DNA of 64,000 nucleotides from Actinacidiphila glaucinigra (GTDB lineage Bacteria > Actinomycetota > Actinomycetes > Streptomycetales > Streptomycetaceae): NCBI RefSeq assembly GCF_900188405.1, contig NZ_FZOF01000033.1:34980-98979 (forward strand), in the 5' to 3' direction. Under the pieces are notes generated by a model. That model had not been told where the DNA came from. It saw nothing but the letters and a program-made list of their open reading frames with translations, and ran no database searches. Positions 35,276 to 43,724 of this stretch are shown here, piece by piece. The translations under genes were made by a program, and so were the position numbers. Every line of letters begins with the position of its first letter. Positions within the stretch are counted from its first letter, which is position 1.

Positions 35276-35370
35276 GCCCGGCACCCCCGTTCGCGGGTGG
35301 GCACCGCTCCGCCCACCGCCGACCGCATCACCACGGAAAGGGCCAGGCCCTTGAGCTTCGTCTGCAGCAT
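35272..35370 (-). CDS. Possible coupled leader ORF
   Basis: 32 codons with an ATG at 35370, starting MLQTKLKGLALSVVM, and a TGA that overlaps the ATG of the CoA-binding protein (ATGA). No Shine-Dalgarno is visible, but an AT-rich near-palindrome (35391-35409, ATACTGTATGCAATAC) just upstream resembles a GntR-type site and may be its promoter. If translated, it would couple to the following gene. Confidence 0.3.
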   Translation of the reverse strand: MLQTKLKGLALSVVMRSAVGGAVPTRERGCRA

Positions 35371-35408
35371 GGAGCAACCCTAGGCGTCTCGAATACTGTA
35401 TGCAATAC

Positions 35409-35703
35409 GTCCGCCCGTTCGGTGGCGTCGGAGGCCGCAACAGGAACCCCGACCGCACGGCACCGTCACGGGTGAGGGATCGGCGATGTTCGTACTCGAA
35501 CGTGAGGACGCCGCCCGAGCGCGTGGCACGGGGATTCCGGCCGAGGTGGCGGGTATGCCTCTATCGCCGACGCCGCCGTCCGTCCCCGGGATGCCGATGC
35601 CCTTGTCGCGCACGCCACCTCGACATCGAGGAGCGACCTCGCCGAGATCAACGCGATCGGCCGCCAGAACGCCTCACTCGTCGTACGGCGTCCGGCTAGG
35701 TGA
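35409..35703 (+). pseudogene. Relic of a beta-ketoacyl synthase gene
   Basis: One frame carries TGEGSAMFVLEREDAARARG and GIPAEVAG, then after a one-base shift at about 35550 the next frame reads YASIADAAV and VAHATSTSRSDLAEINAIG, ending at TGA 35701. These match the GEGAAMxVLE, EVAGYASxAD and HATSTPxxDxAE segments of FabF/type II ketosynthases, with about 40-60 residues missing between the two parts. Both catalytic histidines' surroundings are mostly lost. The sequence before 35456 is degenerate but includes an RPF start typical of the same region. Confidence 0.7.
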
Positions 35704-35757
35704 TTTCTGGAGCGTGAGTCAGGAGCGGTGGAATCGCCCTGCGTTCGGGGGCCTTGA

Positions 35758-36234
35758 TCACGCTCCGGTGGTCGAGCCGGGACGGACGATCATCAGAACG
35801 ACGACGACTGCCCACAGAAGGTTGAAGATGCCGGTGAGCATGGTCAGCCGGGTCGCCACAGGACGCGGATCACCGCCGGCCGCCGCGCCGCCCTCGGCCA
35901 AGGCGAGCAGTTGCTGCTGGCCGGGCAGGATCGCCATGGCCAGGATGGCTGCGGCGATCACGGTCAACGCGAGCGACGCGATCAGCCAGGCGTCGGTGAG
36001 GACCCCGAGCAGGGCGCCGGTGGCGAACCCGAAGGCCGGCACGGCGAGACCCGCGACGGCGTAGCCGCGGCAGATCCGGTGCAGGAGTCCGGCGATCGCG
36101 GCGGCCCGCCCGTCCGGGTCCGCACCCCCGGATGCCTGCAGTGCGTAGCGGGGAAACACGGACGCTGCCACCGTGATCGATCCGACCGCCACGATCGCCG
36201 CGAGGACATGCAGGGACAGCATCACCTTGGTCAC
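35758..36234 (-). CDS. Four-helix integral membrane protein (DUF2269-like)
   Basis: 158 residues from a GTG at 36234 behind GGAGGA. Four hydrophobic helices (MLSLHVLAAIVAVGSITVAA; AVAGLAVPAFGFATGALLGV; a third from WLIASLALTVIAAAILAM; LTMLTGIFNLLWAVVVVLMI) fill almost the whole chain. It resembles DUF2269-type small membrane proteins. Divergent from padR across 85 bp with two palindromes, so it is probably under PadR control. Confidence 0.75.
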   Translation of the reverse strand: MTKVMLSLHVLAAIVAVGSITVAASVFPRYALQASGGADPDGRAAAIAGLLHRICRGYAVAGLAVPAFGFATGALLGVLTDAWLIASLALTVIAAAILAMAILPGQQQLLALAEGGAAAGGDPRPVATRLTMLTGIFNLLWAVVVVLMIVRPGSTTGA

Positions 36235-36263
36235 CGCGGGTTCCTCCGAGCAGAAGCGTGAAT

Positions 36264-36317
36264 ATGTTGGCTGCCAATACATACACTGCCTACGCCAGCT
36301 TTGGGTAGGCTGCCTAC
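36264..36317. promoter_or_regulatory. Two palindromes in the padR divergent promoter
   Basis: TTGGCTGCCAA (36267-36277) lies inside ATGT-N11-ACAT (36264-36282), a form typical of PadR sites. A second palindrome, GTAGGCTGCCTAC (36305-36317), shares the central GGCTGCC and touches the padR ATG with two bases between, which leaves no room for a ribosome-binding site and suggests a leaderless message. Confidence 0.6.
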
Positions 36318-36319
36318 AC

Positions 36320-36661
36320 ATGAGGGCAGACGCGGTGCGAGGGCACCTGGACGGACTGTTGCTGGCCGTGCTCGAACCGGGTCCGCTGCACGGTTACGCG
36401 ATCATCGCCGCGGTCCAGCACCGCAGTGACGGCGTACTGGAACTGCGAACGGGCACGATCTATCCGGCCTTGAACCGGCTGGAGCGCCTGGGTCTGCTCA
36501 GCAGCAGCTGGCAGTCCACCGGTGAACGGCGACGGCGATGCTACGAGCTCACCGACGCCGGACGGCGCTCGCTGGCCGGCGAGCGGACCGCGTGGAGCGA
36601 GTTCACCACGGCGATCGGATCGGTGCTGAACCCCACGCCGCCGCCCGGCGTGGCCACATGA
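36320..36661 (+). CDS. PadR-family transcriptional regulator
   Basis: 113 residues. The winged helix is clear: GHLDGLLLAVLEPGPLHGYA, then LRTGTIYPALNRLERLGLLS and the wing SSSWQSTGERRRRCYELTDA. Short single-domain PadR proteins act as repressors that respond to hydrophobic or phenolic compounds. The ATG at 36320 sits directly behind a palindrome and is probably leaderless. Its stop overlaps the next gene's ATG (ATGA). Confidence 0.92.
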   Translation: MRADAVRGHLDGLLLAVLEPGPLHGYAIIAAVQHRSDGVLELRTGTIYPALNRLERLGLLSSSWQSTGERRRRCYELTDAGRRSLAGERTAWSEFTTAIGSVLNPTPPPGVAT

Positions 36662-37329
36662 ACGCGGCCGGCCGGCAGGCCGATCCCGTCGAGGACTACG
36701 TCACGGCCCTGACCGCCGCGCTGCACGGCCCGGCCCGGGTCAAGGCCAGGATGATCGAGGAGATCCGCGGCGGCCTCGCGGACACGGTGACGGCGCACAC
36801 CCGCGCGGGAACGGCCGACCCACGCGCCGCCCACCGAGCAATCAAAGAGTTCGGAACCGTCGACGAGATCGCCCCGGGCTGCCAGCGCGAACTGACCATC
36901 GCCCAGGCCCGGCACACCGCCCGGGCTGTCGCCCTCACAACTCCCTTCCTGGTCGCCTGCTGGTATCTGGCCTGGACCACCGGCCAGGATCAGCCCTGGG
37001 CACTGCCACGCGTGGCTCAGCTGCTGGCCGTTCACCTGGCGGGCGTCGCCGGTGTCGCGGCACTGCTCGCCGCGGCGGCACTGGCCGTCACCGGCAGCCT
37101 CGCCCGCCGGCTGCCCGTACCGCGCCGGCTGCCCCTCACGGTCGCCTGGGCCGGCACCACGGCCAGCGTCGCCATGGCGGTCGCCACGCTCGCGCTCGCC
37201 ACCGCCTGCGTCCTGGCCGCGAACTGGCCGCTGCTCGCGCCGGCCGGCGCGCTCGCGGCCGTGTCGCACGCCGTGGTGGCGGCCTCGGCCCGCGCCTGCC
37301 GCCGATGCGCGCGCCTGCGGACCGCGTGA
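36658..37329 (+). CDS. PadR-linked membrane protein (HAAS/permease prefix-like)
   Basis: 223 residues, starting at the ATG overlapping the padR stop. Residues 1-75 (PVEDYVTALTAALHGPARVK, then MIEEIRGGLADTV) are a soluble helical segment like the HAAS/permease-prefix module that pairs with PadR proteins. Four membrane helices follow (about 85-205). Such modules, known as PadR-HAAS pairs, are thought to pass a membrane signal to the regulator. The tight overlap supports a working pair. Confidence 0.8.
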   Translation: MNAAGRQADPVEDYVTALTAALHGPARVKARMIEEIRGGLADTVTAHTRAGTADPRAAHRAIKEFGTVDEIAPGCQRELTIAQARHTARAVALTTPFLVACWYLAWTTGQDQPWALPRVAQLLAVHLAGVAGVAALLAAAALAVTGSLARRLPVPRRLPLTVAWAGTTASVAMAVATLALATACVLAANWPLLAPAGALAAVSHAVVAASARACRRCARLRTA

Positions 37330-37365
37330 CCCCACGCCCTCCGGGGCCGCGATCGTCGGTGACGG

Positions 37366-38604
37366 CTACGCGGGCAAGGTGATGACGTCAGGTTTTCCGG
37401 CCGGGTGGAGCGTGGCGGTCTGTGCGGCGTCGTGGTCGTGGAGAACGCGCGAGACGACCCCGACGCCGCGGGTGAGGTCGTCGCGGATCAGTACGTCGAT
37501 GCTGGTCGACGTGCAGACAAAGGTGCCGTTCTCCGGCCGCATCGAGCTACCGCCGACCTCCGCGTGCCCGAGATCGGATTCCCGCAGGGCCGCGTCGAGC
37601 GCCTCGGCGATCTGATGCCCGAAACGCGGTGCGCGGCCGAGCACCGGGACGTGGAGCGAGAGGCGCCAGGTCTCGGAACCCGCGAGTGGGCTCGGACCGA
37701 ACCAGCGCGACACCAGCTCCCCTTGCGGCAACCCGCTCATCGTTTCCACGACCCAGCAAGCCTCTGCCCGGTGAACGGGCCGCTCCAGCGCGCGCATCAC
37801 AACAGGGTGGGTGTATCCGGCGGCTGCCAGGGCGTCGGCCAGGGCGGGCAGGTGTCCGTGGCCGTCCGGGGCGGTGCACCGGTCCAGGGCCTGCCGTACT
37901 CCGGGACGTGCCAGAGCGGGGTCCCGGGCGAGGGCGGACACGGATTCCCGCGCACGGGTGAGCAGCGCGGACCATGCCGCGAAGGGGAACTCCTCCGAGT
38001 CCGGGGTGCGCAGACTGTAGAGCGGCAGCCCGTCCGTGCCGGGCTGGTCGACGGCGTCGTGGCCGTCGGGACGGGCGGACCAATCGAGGCCGGTACCGGC
38101 GAGATTCCGGAGATCGAGCCAGGCGCGGGTCTCCGGCCGCGGCCGCGCCTCCCGCGAGCTGGGCCTCATGAGCGCGAACGCGCCGTCCACCAGCGGTGTG
38201 ACGCGGTCCAGGTCGTCGTTGTCGGCCAGGAACGCGAACCGGCACAGCAGCGCCGCCATCGGCCCGGGATGACGCAGCTCGGGGTCGCCGAGGGCCACCG
38301 CACGGCACAGGAGATCCAGTTCCCGCCACGGCATCACGTGCGGATGGAAGTGGGCCTGGTCGTCCCAGCCGACGGTCGTCGGGTCCGGGAGACCGGGCGC
38401 CTCCAGGGCGAGTTCCACGTACTCCAGCCCGGGCGTGAAATCCAGAACGAGTGCGAAGGCTTCGCCGAGGCGGAACCTGGTGACAAAGGTCTCCTGCTCG
38501 TCGGCATCCTCCTCGAAGACGTCGGGCGCGTCGTCGTCGAAGAGGTACACCGGCCAGAAGTCCGGCTCGGCCATACGGGCCTTGAAAGCGTCGTCGAGCG
38601 GCAT
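37366..38604 (-). CDS. Large acidic cytosolic protein of unknown function
   Basis: 412 residues, no signal or membrane segment. The N-terminal 60 residues are acidic (LFDDDAPDVFEEDADEQETF); the middle is helical (EFPFAAWSALLTRARESVSA); a conserved-looking aromatic patch reads AEACWVVETMSGLPQGELVS. The C-terminal 60 residues carry beta strands (IDVLIRDDLTRGVGVVSRVL). It might be related to the immunity-like proteins common in this window, but no family is recognised. Confidence 0.65.
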   Translation of the reverse strand: MPLDDAFKARMAEPDFWPVYLFDDDAPDVFEEDADEQETFVTRFRLGEAFALVLDFTPGLEYVELALEAPGLPDPTTVGWDDQAHFHPHVMPWRELDLLCRAVALGDPELRHPGPMAALLCRFAFLADNDDLDRVTPLVDGAFALMRPSSREARPRPETRAWLDLRNLAGTGLDWSARPDGHDAVDQPGTDGLPLYSLRTPDSEEFPFAAWSALLTRARESVSALARDPALARPGVRQALDRCTAPDGHGHLPALADALAAAGYTHPVVMRALERPVHRAEACWVVETMSGLPQGELVSRWFGPSPLAGSETWRLSLHVPVLGRAPRFGHQIAEALDAALRESDLGHAEVGGSSMRPENGTFVCTSTSIDVLIRDDLTRGVGVVSRVLHDHDAAQTATLHPAGKPDVITLPA

Positions 38605-38813
38605 GCGGTCAGGCTAGAACCTGCGAGCCGCACCGCGCACGCGATGTCGTCGGCGAGCGGGACCGCCGGGTCCTGTCCCGCGGGCCCTCCCGTGCCCGGG
38701 GCCTTCGGCCGGCGCTCGGTCCCGGGTCGCCGCTGTAGCGCCGCATGCGGCGTGGACGCCGTTTCCGCCGGTGAGACCTGGCTCACGATGGCGCGTCTCG
38801 ATCAGCCGGCCAG

Positions 38814-38833
38814 TTGCTTGACGCGTCAAGTAA
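38814..38833 (+). promoter_or_regulatory. MarR-like palindromic operator ahead of DoxX
   Basis: CTTGACGCGTCAAG (38817-38830) is a perfect 14-bp palindrome, extended by matching T and A pairs on each side (38814-38833), about 145 bp upstream of the DoxX start. It shares CTTGAC and CAAGTA with the palindrome at 13454-13473. The rest of 38605-38978 contains no gene. Confidence 0.65.
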
Positions 38834-38978
38834 TGTTCTCATGGGATCCGGGATCGAACCCGGGAGCAGCGTTCTCGCAGGTGATCATCGAGACGCCCCG
38901 GCCGACGGGCGGGGGCCGCGCGACCGGCCCCTCGCACCGGGCTTGCCTTCACTTCTTCTTTGACGACTAGGAACCATC

Positions 38979-39347
38979 GTGTACACAGCCGCCGTCATCC
39001 TCAGCGTTCTGCTCGCCCTCGTCTTCCTCGCCGCCGGCGCGCCCAAGGTGCAGCTGAAGGGCCCCGTGCCGGAGGGCCTGATCGACAAGGGGCTCGGCTC
39101 CGGACTGGTCCGCTTCGTGGGCATCGCAGAGGTGGCCGCGGCCGTCGGGCTGGGCGTCGGCATCTGGTGGCAGCCACTGGGCATCGCGGCTGCCGCGGGC
39201 ACGGTGGTGGTGCTCGTCGGTGCGATCAGCTTCCACGTGAAGAAGGGCGAGTACGGCGACAGCGCGACCCGCAACGCCGCGGTGACCCCCATCGTCCTGC
39301 TGCCCGTGGCCGTGGCCACGGCCCTGACGCTGGCCGCGTCGCTCTAG
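38979..39347 (+). CDS. DoxX-family membrane protein
   Basis: 122 residues from a GTG at 38979 with AGGAA upstream. Four membrane helices, the first containing LSVLLALVFLAAGAPKVQL (the usual FLxxGxxKL motif), then FVGIAEVAAAVGLGVGIWW and the small loop FHVKKGEYGD. DoxX-like proteins are quinone-reactive or redox-linked membrane proteins. The palindrome upstream suggests control by a MarR-type redox or quinone sensor that lies outside the window. Confidence 0.85.
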   Translation: MYTAAVILSVLLALVFLAAGAPKVQLKGPVPEGLIDKGLGSGLVRFVGIAEVAAAVGLGVGIWWQPLGIAAAAGTVVVLVGAISFHVKKGEYGDSATRNAAVTPIVLLPVAVATALTLAASL

Positions 39348-39422
39348 GAGCTGCCGACCCGGCATCTCGGATACGGCGCCCGCGGCTCCTCGGCTCCGCA
39401 CACCGGGGTGAGGGACCCGCCG

Positions 39423-40133
39423 TCAGTCCTTGCGGGCCACGACCAGACGGGCGTACGGGGCACCGTCCGGGCGGCGGCCGAAGCCGGGCAGCACCGTGGT
39501 CCGCACCGTGAAGCCAGCCGCGGTCAGCTCGGCGCGCACGGCACGCAGCGGGAAGGTCCGGTAGTACATGACGAACGGCGGCCGCCAGACCGCGTTCCGT
39601 ATCCGCATCGCCGCGTCGAACCCGGCGGGCACCCAGTAGCTCCGGGAGGAGATACGGGGCGGCGCGAACACCGGGAAGGCGAAGAGTCCGCCGGACCGCA
39701 GAGCGCGGTGCACCCCGGTGAACAGGGCCGGGCGGTCGGTGGCCAGGAAGTGGCCGAAAGCGCCGAAGCTGACGGCCAGGTCGAACTCGGCGGCGAAGGG
39801 CGGTCTCCGCGCGTCCACGCGTATCCATTCCGCGTCCGGGTGGGCACGGCGCGCCTCGGCGAGCATGCCGGCGCTGAAGTCCACTCCCGTGACCCGGCCC
39901 CGGCACAGCGGTCGCAGGACGCGCAGCCCCGCTCCCGTGCCGCAGCACACGTCGAGCCCGTCATCGAAGGGACCGAACGGGCGCAGGGCGGCAGAGGTCG
40001 CATCGAGGATCCGGTCCGAAGTGCGGTACGGCGTGTGGTCGAATTTCGGGGCGAGCAGGTCGTAGCCGCGCTCGACGGAGGAGAAGGCCTGTACGGCCAG
40101 CTCGCGCAGCGAGGGCCCTTCGGGTGAGAACAC
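39423..40133 (-). CDS. Class I SAM-dependent methyltransferase
   Basis: 236 residues from a GTG at 40133, although the GGAGGG site is almost touching it; 35 more codons are open upstream. The core is a Rossmann methyltransferase: VCCGTGAGLRVLRPLCRGRV (motif I), TGVDFSAGMLAEARRAHPDA and AEFDLAVSFGAFGHFLATDR (motif II). The type matches methyltransferases acting on small molecules. Its substrate and any partner are unknown. Confidence 0.85.
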   Translation of the reverse strand: MFSPEGPSLRELAVQAFSSVERGYDLLAPKFDHTPYRTSDRILDATSAALRPFGPFDDGLDVCCGTGAGLRVLRPLCRGRVTGVDFSAGMLAEARRAHPDAEWIRVDARRPPFAAEFDLAVSFGAFGHFLATDRPALFTGVHRALRSGGLFAFPVFAPPRISSRSYWVPAGFDAAMRIRNAVWRPPFVMYYRTFPLRAVRAELTAAGFTVRTTVLPGFGRRPDGAPYARLVVARKD

Positions 40134-40216
40134 CCCTCCAGGGTAGGGCCGTTGGTCCGGGACTACAGGCGGCTGCGGCAGAACGCACGGCAGCACGGCC
40201 CCCGGCCGCACCACCG

Positions 40217-40255
40217 CGCAGCGGGCCCCGGGAGGCAACCCCGGGGCCCGCTGCG
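40217..40255 (-). terminator. Perfect 16-bp hairpin after phoD
   Basis: CGCAGCGGGCCCCGGG (40217-40232) and its exact complement (40240-40255) around a 7-nt loop lie 20 bases beyond the phosphatase stop. Confidence 0.8.
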
Positions 40256-40275
40256 TACCGCGGCCTCTCAGCCGG

Positions 40276-41922
40276 TCAGGCGGGCGTGAGTCCCGGGTTG
40301 CCGGCCTCGGTGACGAAGGAGCCGGCGGTGGTGATCGGTGCGCCCGGCGTGGTCACCGCGGACACCGTCTTGAAGTCGGCGCGCGCCTCGTCCTTGCCGA
40401 GGGTCACCACGGCGTAGCCGCGGCGGCCGTTGTAGAACTTCAGGTGCGGGTTGGCCTGCATGTAGGTGGCCCAGTTGGACGGCTTGTCGGAACCGTCCTT
40501 GCCGCTGGAGATCGAGCTGGTGACGATCTCCGTGCCGAGGGTCTTCGACGCCGGGTCGTCGAAGTCCTTCTTGATGTCGAAGCCGTAGTGGACGTGGACG
40601 TCGCCGGTGAGGACGACGAGGTTGTCCTGGCCCGCGGACTCCCAGCCGTCCAGGAGGCGCTGCCGGGAGGCCGGGTAGCCGTCCCAGGAGTCCATGGAGA
40701 CCTTGAAGTCGGGCGTCGAGCGGTCCTTGCGCTGCGCGAAGGTGACCTGCTGGGGAACGACGTTCCAGGTCGCCTTCGAGGAACGCCAGCCGTCGATCAG
40801 CCAGCGCTCCTGGGTGGCGCCCGTCATCGTGCGGGCCGGGTCCTGGGACTCCGGGCCCGGGACCTGCCAGCCGTCGCCGTACGCCTGGTCGGACCGGTAC
40901 TGGCGGGTGTCGAGGATGTCGAACTGGGCGAGCCGCCCGAACTGCAGGCGCCGGTAGAGCTGGGCCTCGGGGCCCTGCGGGAGCTGCCGGCGGCGCAGCG
41001 GCTGGTTCTCCCAGTACGCGCGGTAGGCCGAGGCCCGCCGGAGCAGGAACTCCTCCGGGGGGACGTCGTTCTCGGGGGTGTCGTCCGCGTAGTTGTTCTC
41101 GGTCTCGTGGTCGTCCCAGGTGACCACGAAGGGGTGGGCCGCGTGGGCCGCCATCAGGTCGGGGTCGGACTTGTAGAGGGCGTACCGGAGCCGGTAGTCC
41201 TCCAGCGTGAGCGTCTCGCGGTTGAAGTGCGAGGGCAGCACGCGGTCGGTGTAGGCGCGGGCGCCGCCGGTCGCGGTCACGGCGTACTCGTAGAGGTAGT
41301 CGCCGAGGTGGAAGACCGCGTCGAGGTCCTCGTCGGCCAGGTGACGGTAGGCGGTGAAGTAGCCGTCGTGGTACGCCTGGCAGGACACCGCCGCGAGGCG
41401 CAGCTCGGTCAGGCGGGCGCCCTTGGACGGGGCGGTGCGGGTGCGGCCGACGGGGCTGACCCACTGGCCCACGCGGAAGCGGTAGTACAGGACGCGGTCG
41501 GAGTCCAGGCCGCCCACCTCGACGTGCACGGCGTGGTTGTACTCCGGGTGCGCGTCGACGGTGCCGCGCTTGGTGATGCGGGTGAAGCGCTCGTCGTGGG
41601 CGAGTTCCCAGCGCACCTTGAAACGCTTCTGGGGCAGGCCGCTGCCGCTCTCGTACGGACGGGGCGCGAGCCGGGTCCACAGCAGCACCGAGTCGGGCAG
41701 CGGGTCGCCCGAGGCCACGCCCAGCGTGAAGGGGTTCTCGGTGATCTGCACGGCGCTCGCCTCGGCCGCGGCGGCGGTGCCTCCCAGCGGGATGTTCACG
41801 GCGAAGGCCAGCGTCGCGGCCGCGCCGGTGACGGTCAGAAAACGGCGCCTGTCCATGTGGCGTACGGCGTCACGAAGTTCGGCGGAGTGCCCGGACGAAG
41901 AAGGTGATGCGGAAGGCTGCAT
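40276..41922 (-). CDS. phoD: Tat-exported alkaline phosphatase D
   Basis: 548 residues from the ATG at 41922. A twin-arginine signal (DRRRFLTVTG) is followed by a hydrophobic stretch and AAAAEAS. The PhoD domain has a beta-sandwich N-terminus (FTLGVASGDPLPDSVLLWTR) and the metal-site motifs VFHLGDYLYEYA, FVVTWDDHETENNY and VLTGDVHVHYG. It is a Ca/Fe-dependent phosphodiesterase/phosphomonoesterase used under phosphate limitation. A CGGTCACCGTCC element about 120 bp upstream could be half of a PHO box, but this is weak. Confidence 0.93.
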   Translation of the reverse strand: MQPSASPSSSGHSAELRDAVRHMDRRRFLTVTGAAATLAFAVNIPLGGTAAAAEASAVQITENPFTLGVASGDPLPDSVLLWTRLAPRPYESGSGLPQKRFKVRWELAHDERFTRITKRGTVDAHPEYNHAVHVEVGGLDSDRVLYYRFRVGQWVSPVGRTRTAPSKGARLTELRLAAVSCQAYHDGYFTAYRHLADEDLDAVFHLGDYLYEYAVTATGGARAYTDRVLPSHFNRETLTLEDYRLRYALYKSDPDLMAAHAAHPFVVTWDDHETENNYADDTPENDVPPEEFLLRRASAYRAYWENQPLRRRQLPQGPEAQLYRRLQFGRLAQFDILDTRQYRSDQAYGDGWQVPGPESQDPARTMTGATQERWLIDGWRSSKATWNVVPQQVTFAQRKDRSTPDFKVSMDSWDGYPASRQRLLDGWESAGQDNLVVLTGDVHVHYGFDIKKDFDDPASKTLGTEIVTSSISSGKDGSDKPSNWATYMQANPHLKFYNGRRGYAVVTLGKDEARADFKTVSAVTTPGAPITTAGSFVTEAGNPGLTPA

Positions 41923-42226
41923 GTGTGTACGCGATCCCTGACGTGCGGAGTACGGCCCTACGGCCCGGTCGGTGCTGCCAGGGCATTGCAGTGGCGCGGG
42001 GCGGCGTGCAGCCACCGAGAGGTTGGCGCGTACATGTATGGACGGTGACCGTTGGCCCCGCCGCCGGCACGAAGCCCGCCCTTCACGGATCCCGCACGAA
42101 CCCGCCATGCGCAGGAGGCAGTTCGTTCCACGGCCCGCAGCCCGTATGGGCTGCTCCGAGCGGCCTGGGGCGGTGTCGGCGGCGGTGCCGGCGGCGGTGT
42201 CGGTGGCGGGACCTAGGGTGCCCCGC
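41923..42226. other. Divergent promoter region of phoD and the TPR gene
   Basis: 304 bases holding both promoters. One PHO-box-like heptamer (minus strand, around 42040-42055) and a CATACATG element are seen; no second direct repeat is present, so PhoP control is uncertain. Confidence 0.35.
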
Positions 42227-43588
42227 GTGAACATTGACGATCTTGTGTGGCAGAAGGACTGGCACGGCGGTGTCCCACCGCGGCTCGTGGAGGAGATACT
42301 CGAACGCGGCGGCCTGGAAGTGCTGGTGGAGGCGGCGCGAGAGCGCGGCGACTGGTTCTGCGCGGAGGGTGCCGTGCGCGGCCTGTGCGCGGACGGGGAG
42401 TTCGCGCGCGCCTGGGCGGTAGTCGAACCGTTCACGGCCACCGGATGGCAGCCCGCGATACGCGCCGGCGCCGACGTCCTGCTGCGCTGGGGCCGCGTTG
42501 AACAGGCACTGGAGCTGGCGCACCCCCCGGGCCCGGGCGCGGAGCCCGGCGACGCGTGGCCCGACTACGCCGAGGTTCTGGTCGGTGCAGGGCGGGTGGA
42601 CGAGGCGATCGACGCGCTCGTACCGTACCTGGGCGAGCGGGGGGTGCTGCAGGCCCTGGTGAGGATCACCGAGGGCCAGGACCGCGATGACCGGTTGCTG
42701 GAACTGCTCACCCCGGTCGCCGAGGAGTTCAGCCGCGATCCCCGGCAGTGCGGCATCGGCGACCTGTGGTACGCGCTGTCCGCTCGAACCACCGTCCTGG
42801 AGCGTTCCGGCCGGGCGGACGAGGCCATGTCGCTGCTCGGCGCGGACGTGGCCGCACGTCGGTACGGGCCGGAGAACACCGTCGACTTCCACGCCGAACT
42901 GCTCGCCCGGCATGGGCGGATCGAGCCGCTGCGCGAACTGGCCACCCGCACCCGGAATCCCAAGGCCGTCCGCGCATACGTCACGACCCTGGAGGACCTC
43001 GGCAGGGCCGCGGAAGCCGAGACCTACCTGCGTGGCTTCCACGACCCCGCCGCAGGCCCGGACAACTTCATGGTGGCACTGCAGGAATTCCTGATCCGAC
43101 AGGACCGCCTCGACGAAGCCGTCCAGGTGGTGGGACACACCTTCGACGACCTCTACGAGAGCCTCCTCCAGTCGACCATGATCCTCATGGCCGAACAGGG
43201 ACACCCCGACAAGGCCGTCCAACTCACCGAGGGACGCAGTCCCGAGTTCCTCGAGGAGAACGAGAGGTACTGGCTCCGGTCCAACCGGTGGTGGCTGATG
43301 GGCGAGGCAGGGCGCAGCCGGGAAGCCATCGCCGAGATCGAGGCGCTTCCGCCGGACGAGGTGGACGACCTGGAGGTCACGATCGCCTGGCTGCTCGCGC
43401 GGGACGACCGTACGGAAGAGGCCGTCGCCCTCCTCCGTCGGTGCCCCGGCAGCCAGGCGGCGACCGACCTGGCCCGCCTGCTCGTACGGCAGGGCCGCTG
43501 CGCGGAGGCCGTGGCCGTCATCCCCGATGTGAGCACGCAGCGCGCGGAGAACCGGCGCCTTCTCGGGAAGGGGAAGGAGGCCGAGTAG
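42227..43588 (+). CDS. Tetratricopeptide-like repeat protein
   Basis: 453 residues from a GTG at 42227. The whole chain consists of paired helices with Ala/Leu/Asp spacing, e.g. AIRAGADVLLRWGRVEQALE, YAEVLVGAGRVDEAIDALVP, LQEFLIRQDRLDEAVQVVGH and LAWLLARDDRTEEAVALLRR-like units, giving roughly ten TPR-like repeats. Such proteins bind partners; no enzymatic domain is attached. Divergent from phoD. Function unknown. Confidence 0.75.
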   Translation: MNIDDLVWQKDWHGGVPPRLVEEILERGGLEVLVEAARERGDWFCAEGAVRGLCADGEFARAWAVVEPFTATGWQPAIRAGADVLLRWGRVEQALELAHPPGPGAEPGDAWPDYAEVLVGAGRVDEAIDALVPYLGERGVLQALVRITEGQDRDDRLLELLTPVAEEFSRDPRQCGIGDLWYALSARTTVLERSGRADEAMSLLGADVAARRYGPENTVDFHAELLARHGRIEPLRELATRTRNPKAVRAYVTTLEDLGRAAEAETYLRGFHDPAAGPDNFMVALQEFLIRQDRLDEAVQVVGHTFDDLYESLLQSTMILMAEQGHPDKAVQLTEGRSPEFLEENERYWLRSNRWWLMGEAGRSREAIAEIEALPPDEVDDLEVTIAWLLARDDRTEEAVALLRRCPGSQAATDLARLLVRQGRCAEAVAVIPDVSTQRAENRRLLGKGKEAE

Positions 43589-43616
43589 GGCCGACGGAAC
43601 GACAGGGCACAGGCGG

Positions 43617-43643
43617 CGGCCGGCCCCCGAGGGGGACCGGCCG
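43617..43643 (+). terminator. Hairpin after the TPR gene
   Basis: CGGCCGG plus CCCCC (43617-43628) pairs with GGGGG, a bulged A and CCGGCCG (43631-43643), 28 bases after the TPR stop. Confidence 0.6.
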
Positions 43644-43672
43644 TCGTCGTGCCGGGGGCGGCGTCCGGGGGT

Positions 43673-43705
43673 GCGCCGACGGCCCGTTGCCGGGGCCGTC
43701 GGCGC
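43673..43705 (-). terminator. Perfect 13-bp hairpin after the S53 gene
   Basis: GCGCCGACGGCCC (43673-43685) and GGGCCGTCGGCGC (43693-43705) bracket a 7-nt loop, 20 bases beyond the S53 stop. Together with the previous hairpin it separates two convergent genes. Confidence 0.75.
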
Positions 43706-43724
43706 CGTTCCGGCGCTTGCCCCG

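Noticed and set aside
38841..38870. tRNA-like T-arm (CCGGGATCGAACCCGGG)
   Set aside because: The loop is one base short of a normal T-loop, and no acceptor stem or anticodon arm is present around it. It might be a trace of an attachment site, but there is no support.
42030..42060. PHO box ahead of phoD
   Set aside because: Only one half-site resembling GTTCACC was seen, without the second direct repeat needed to call PhoP control.
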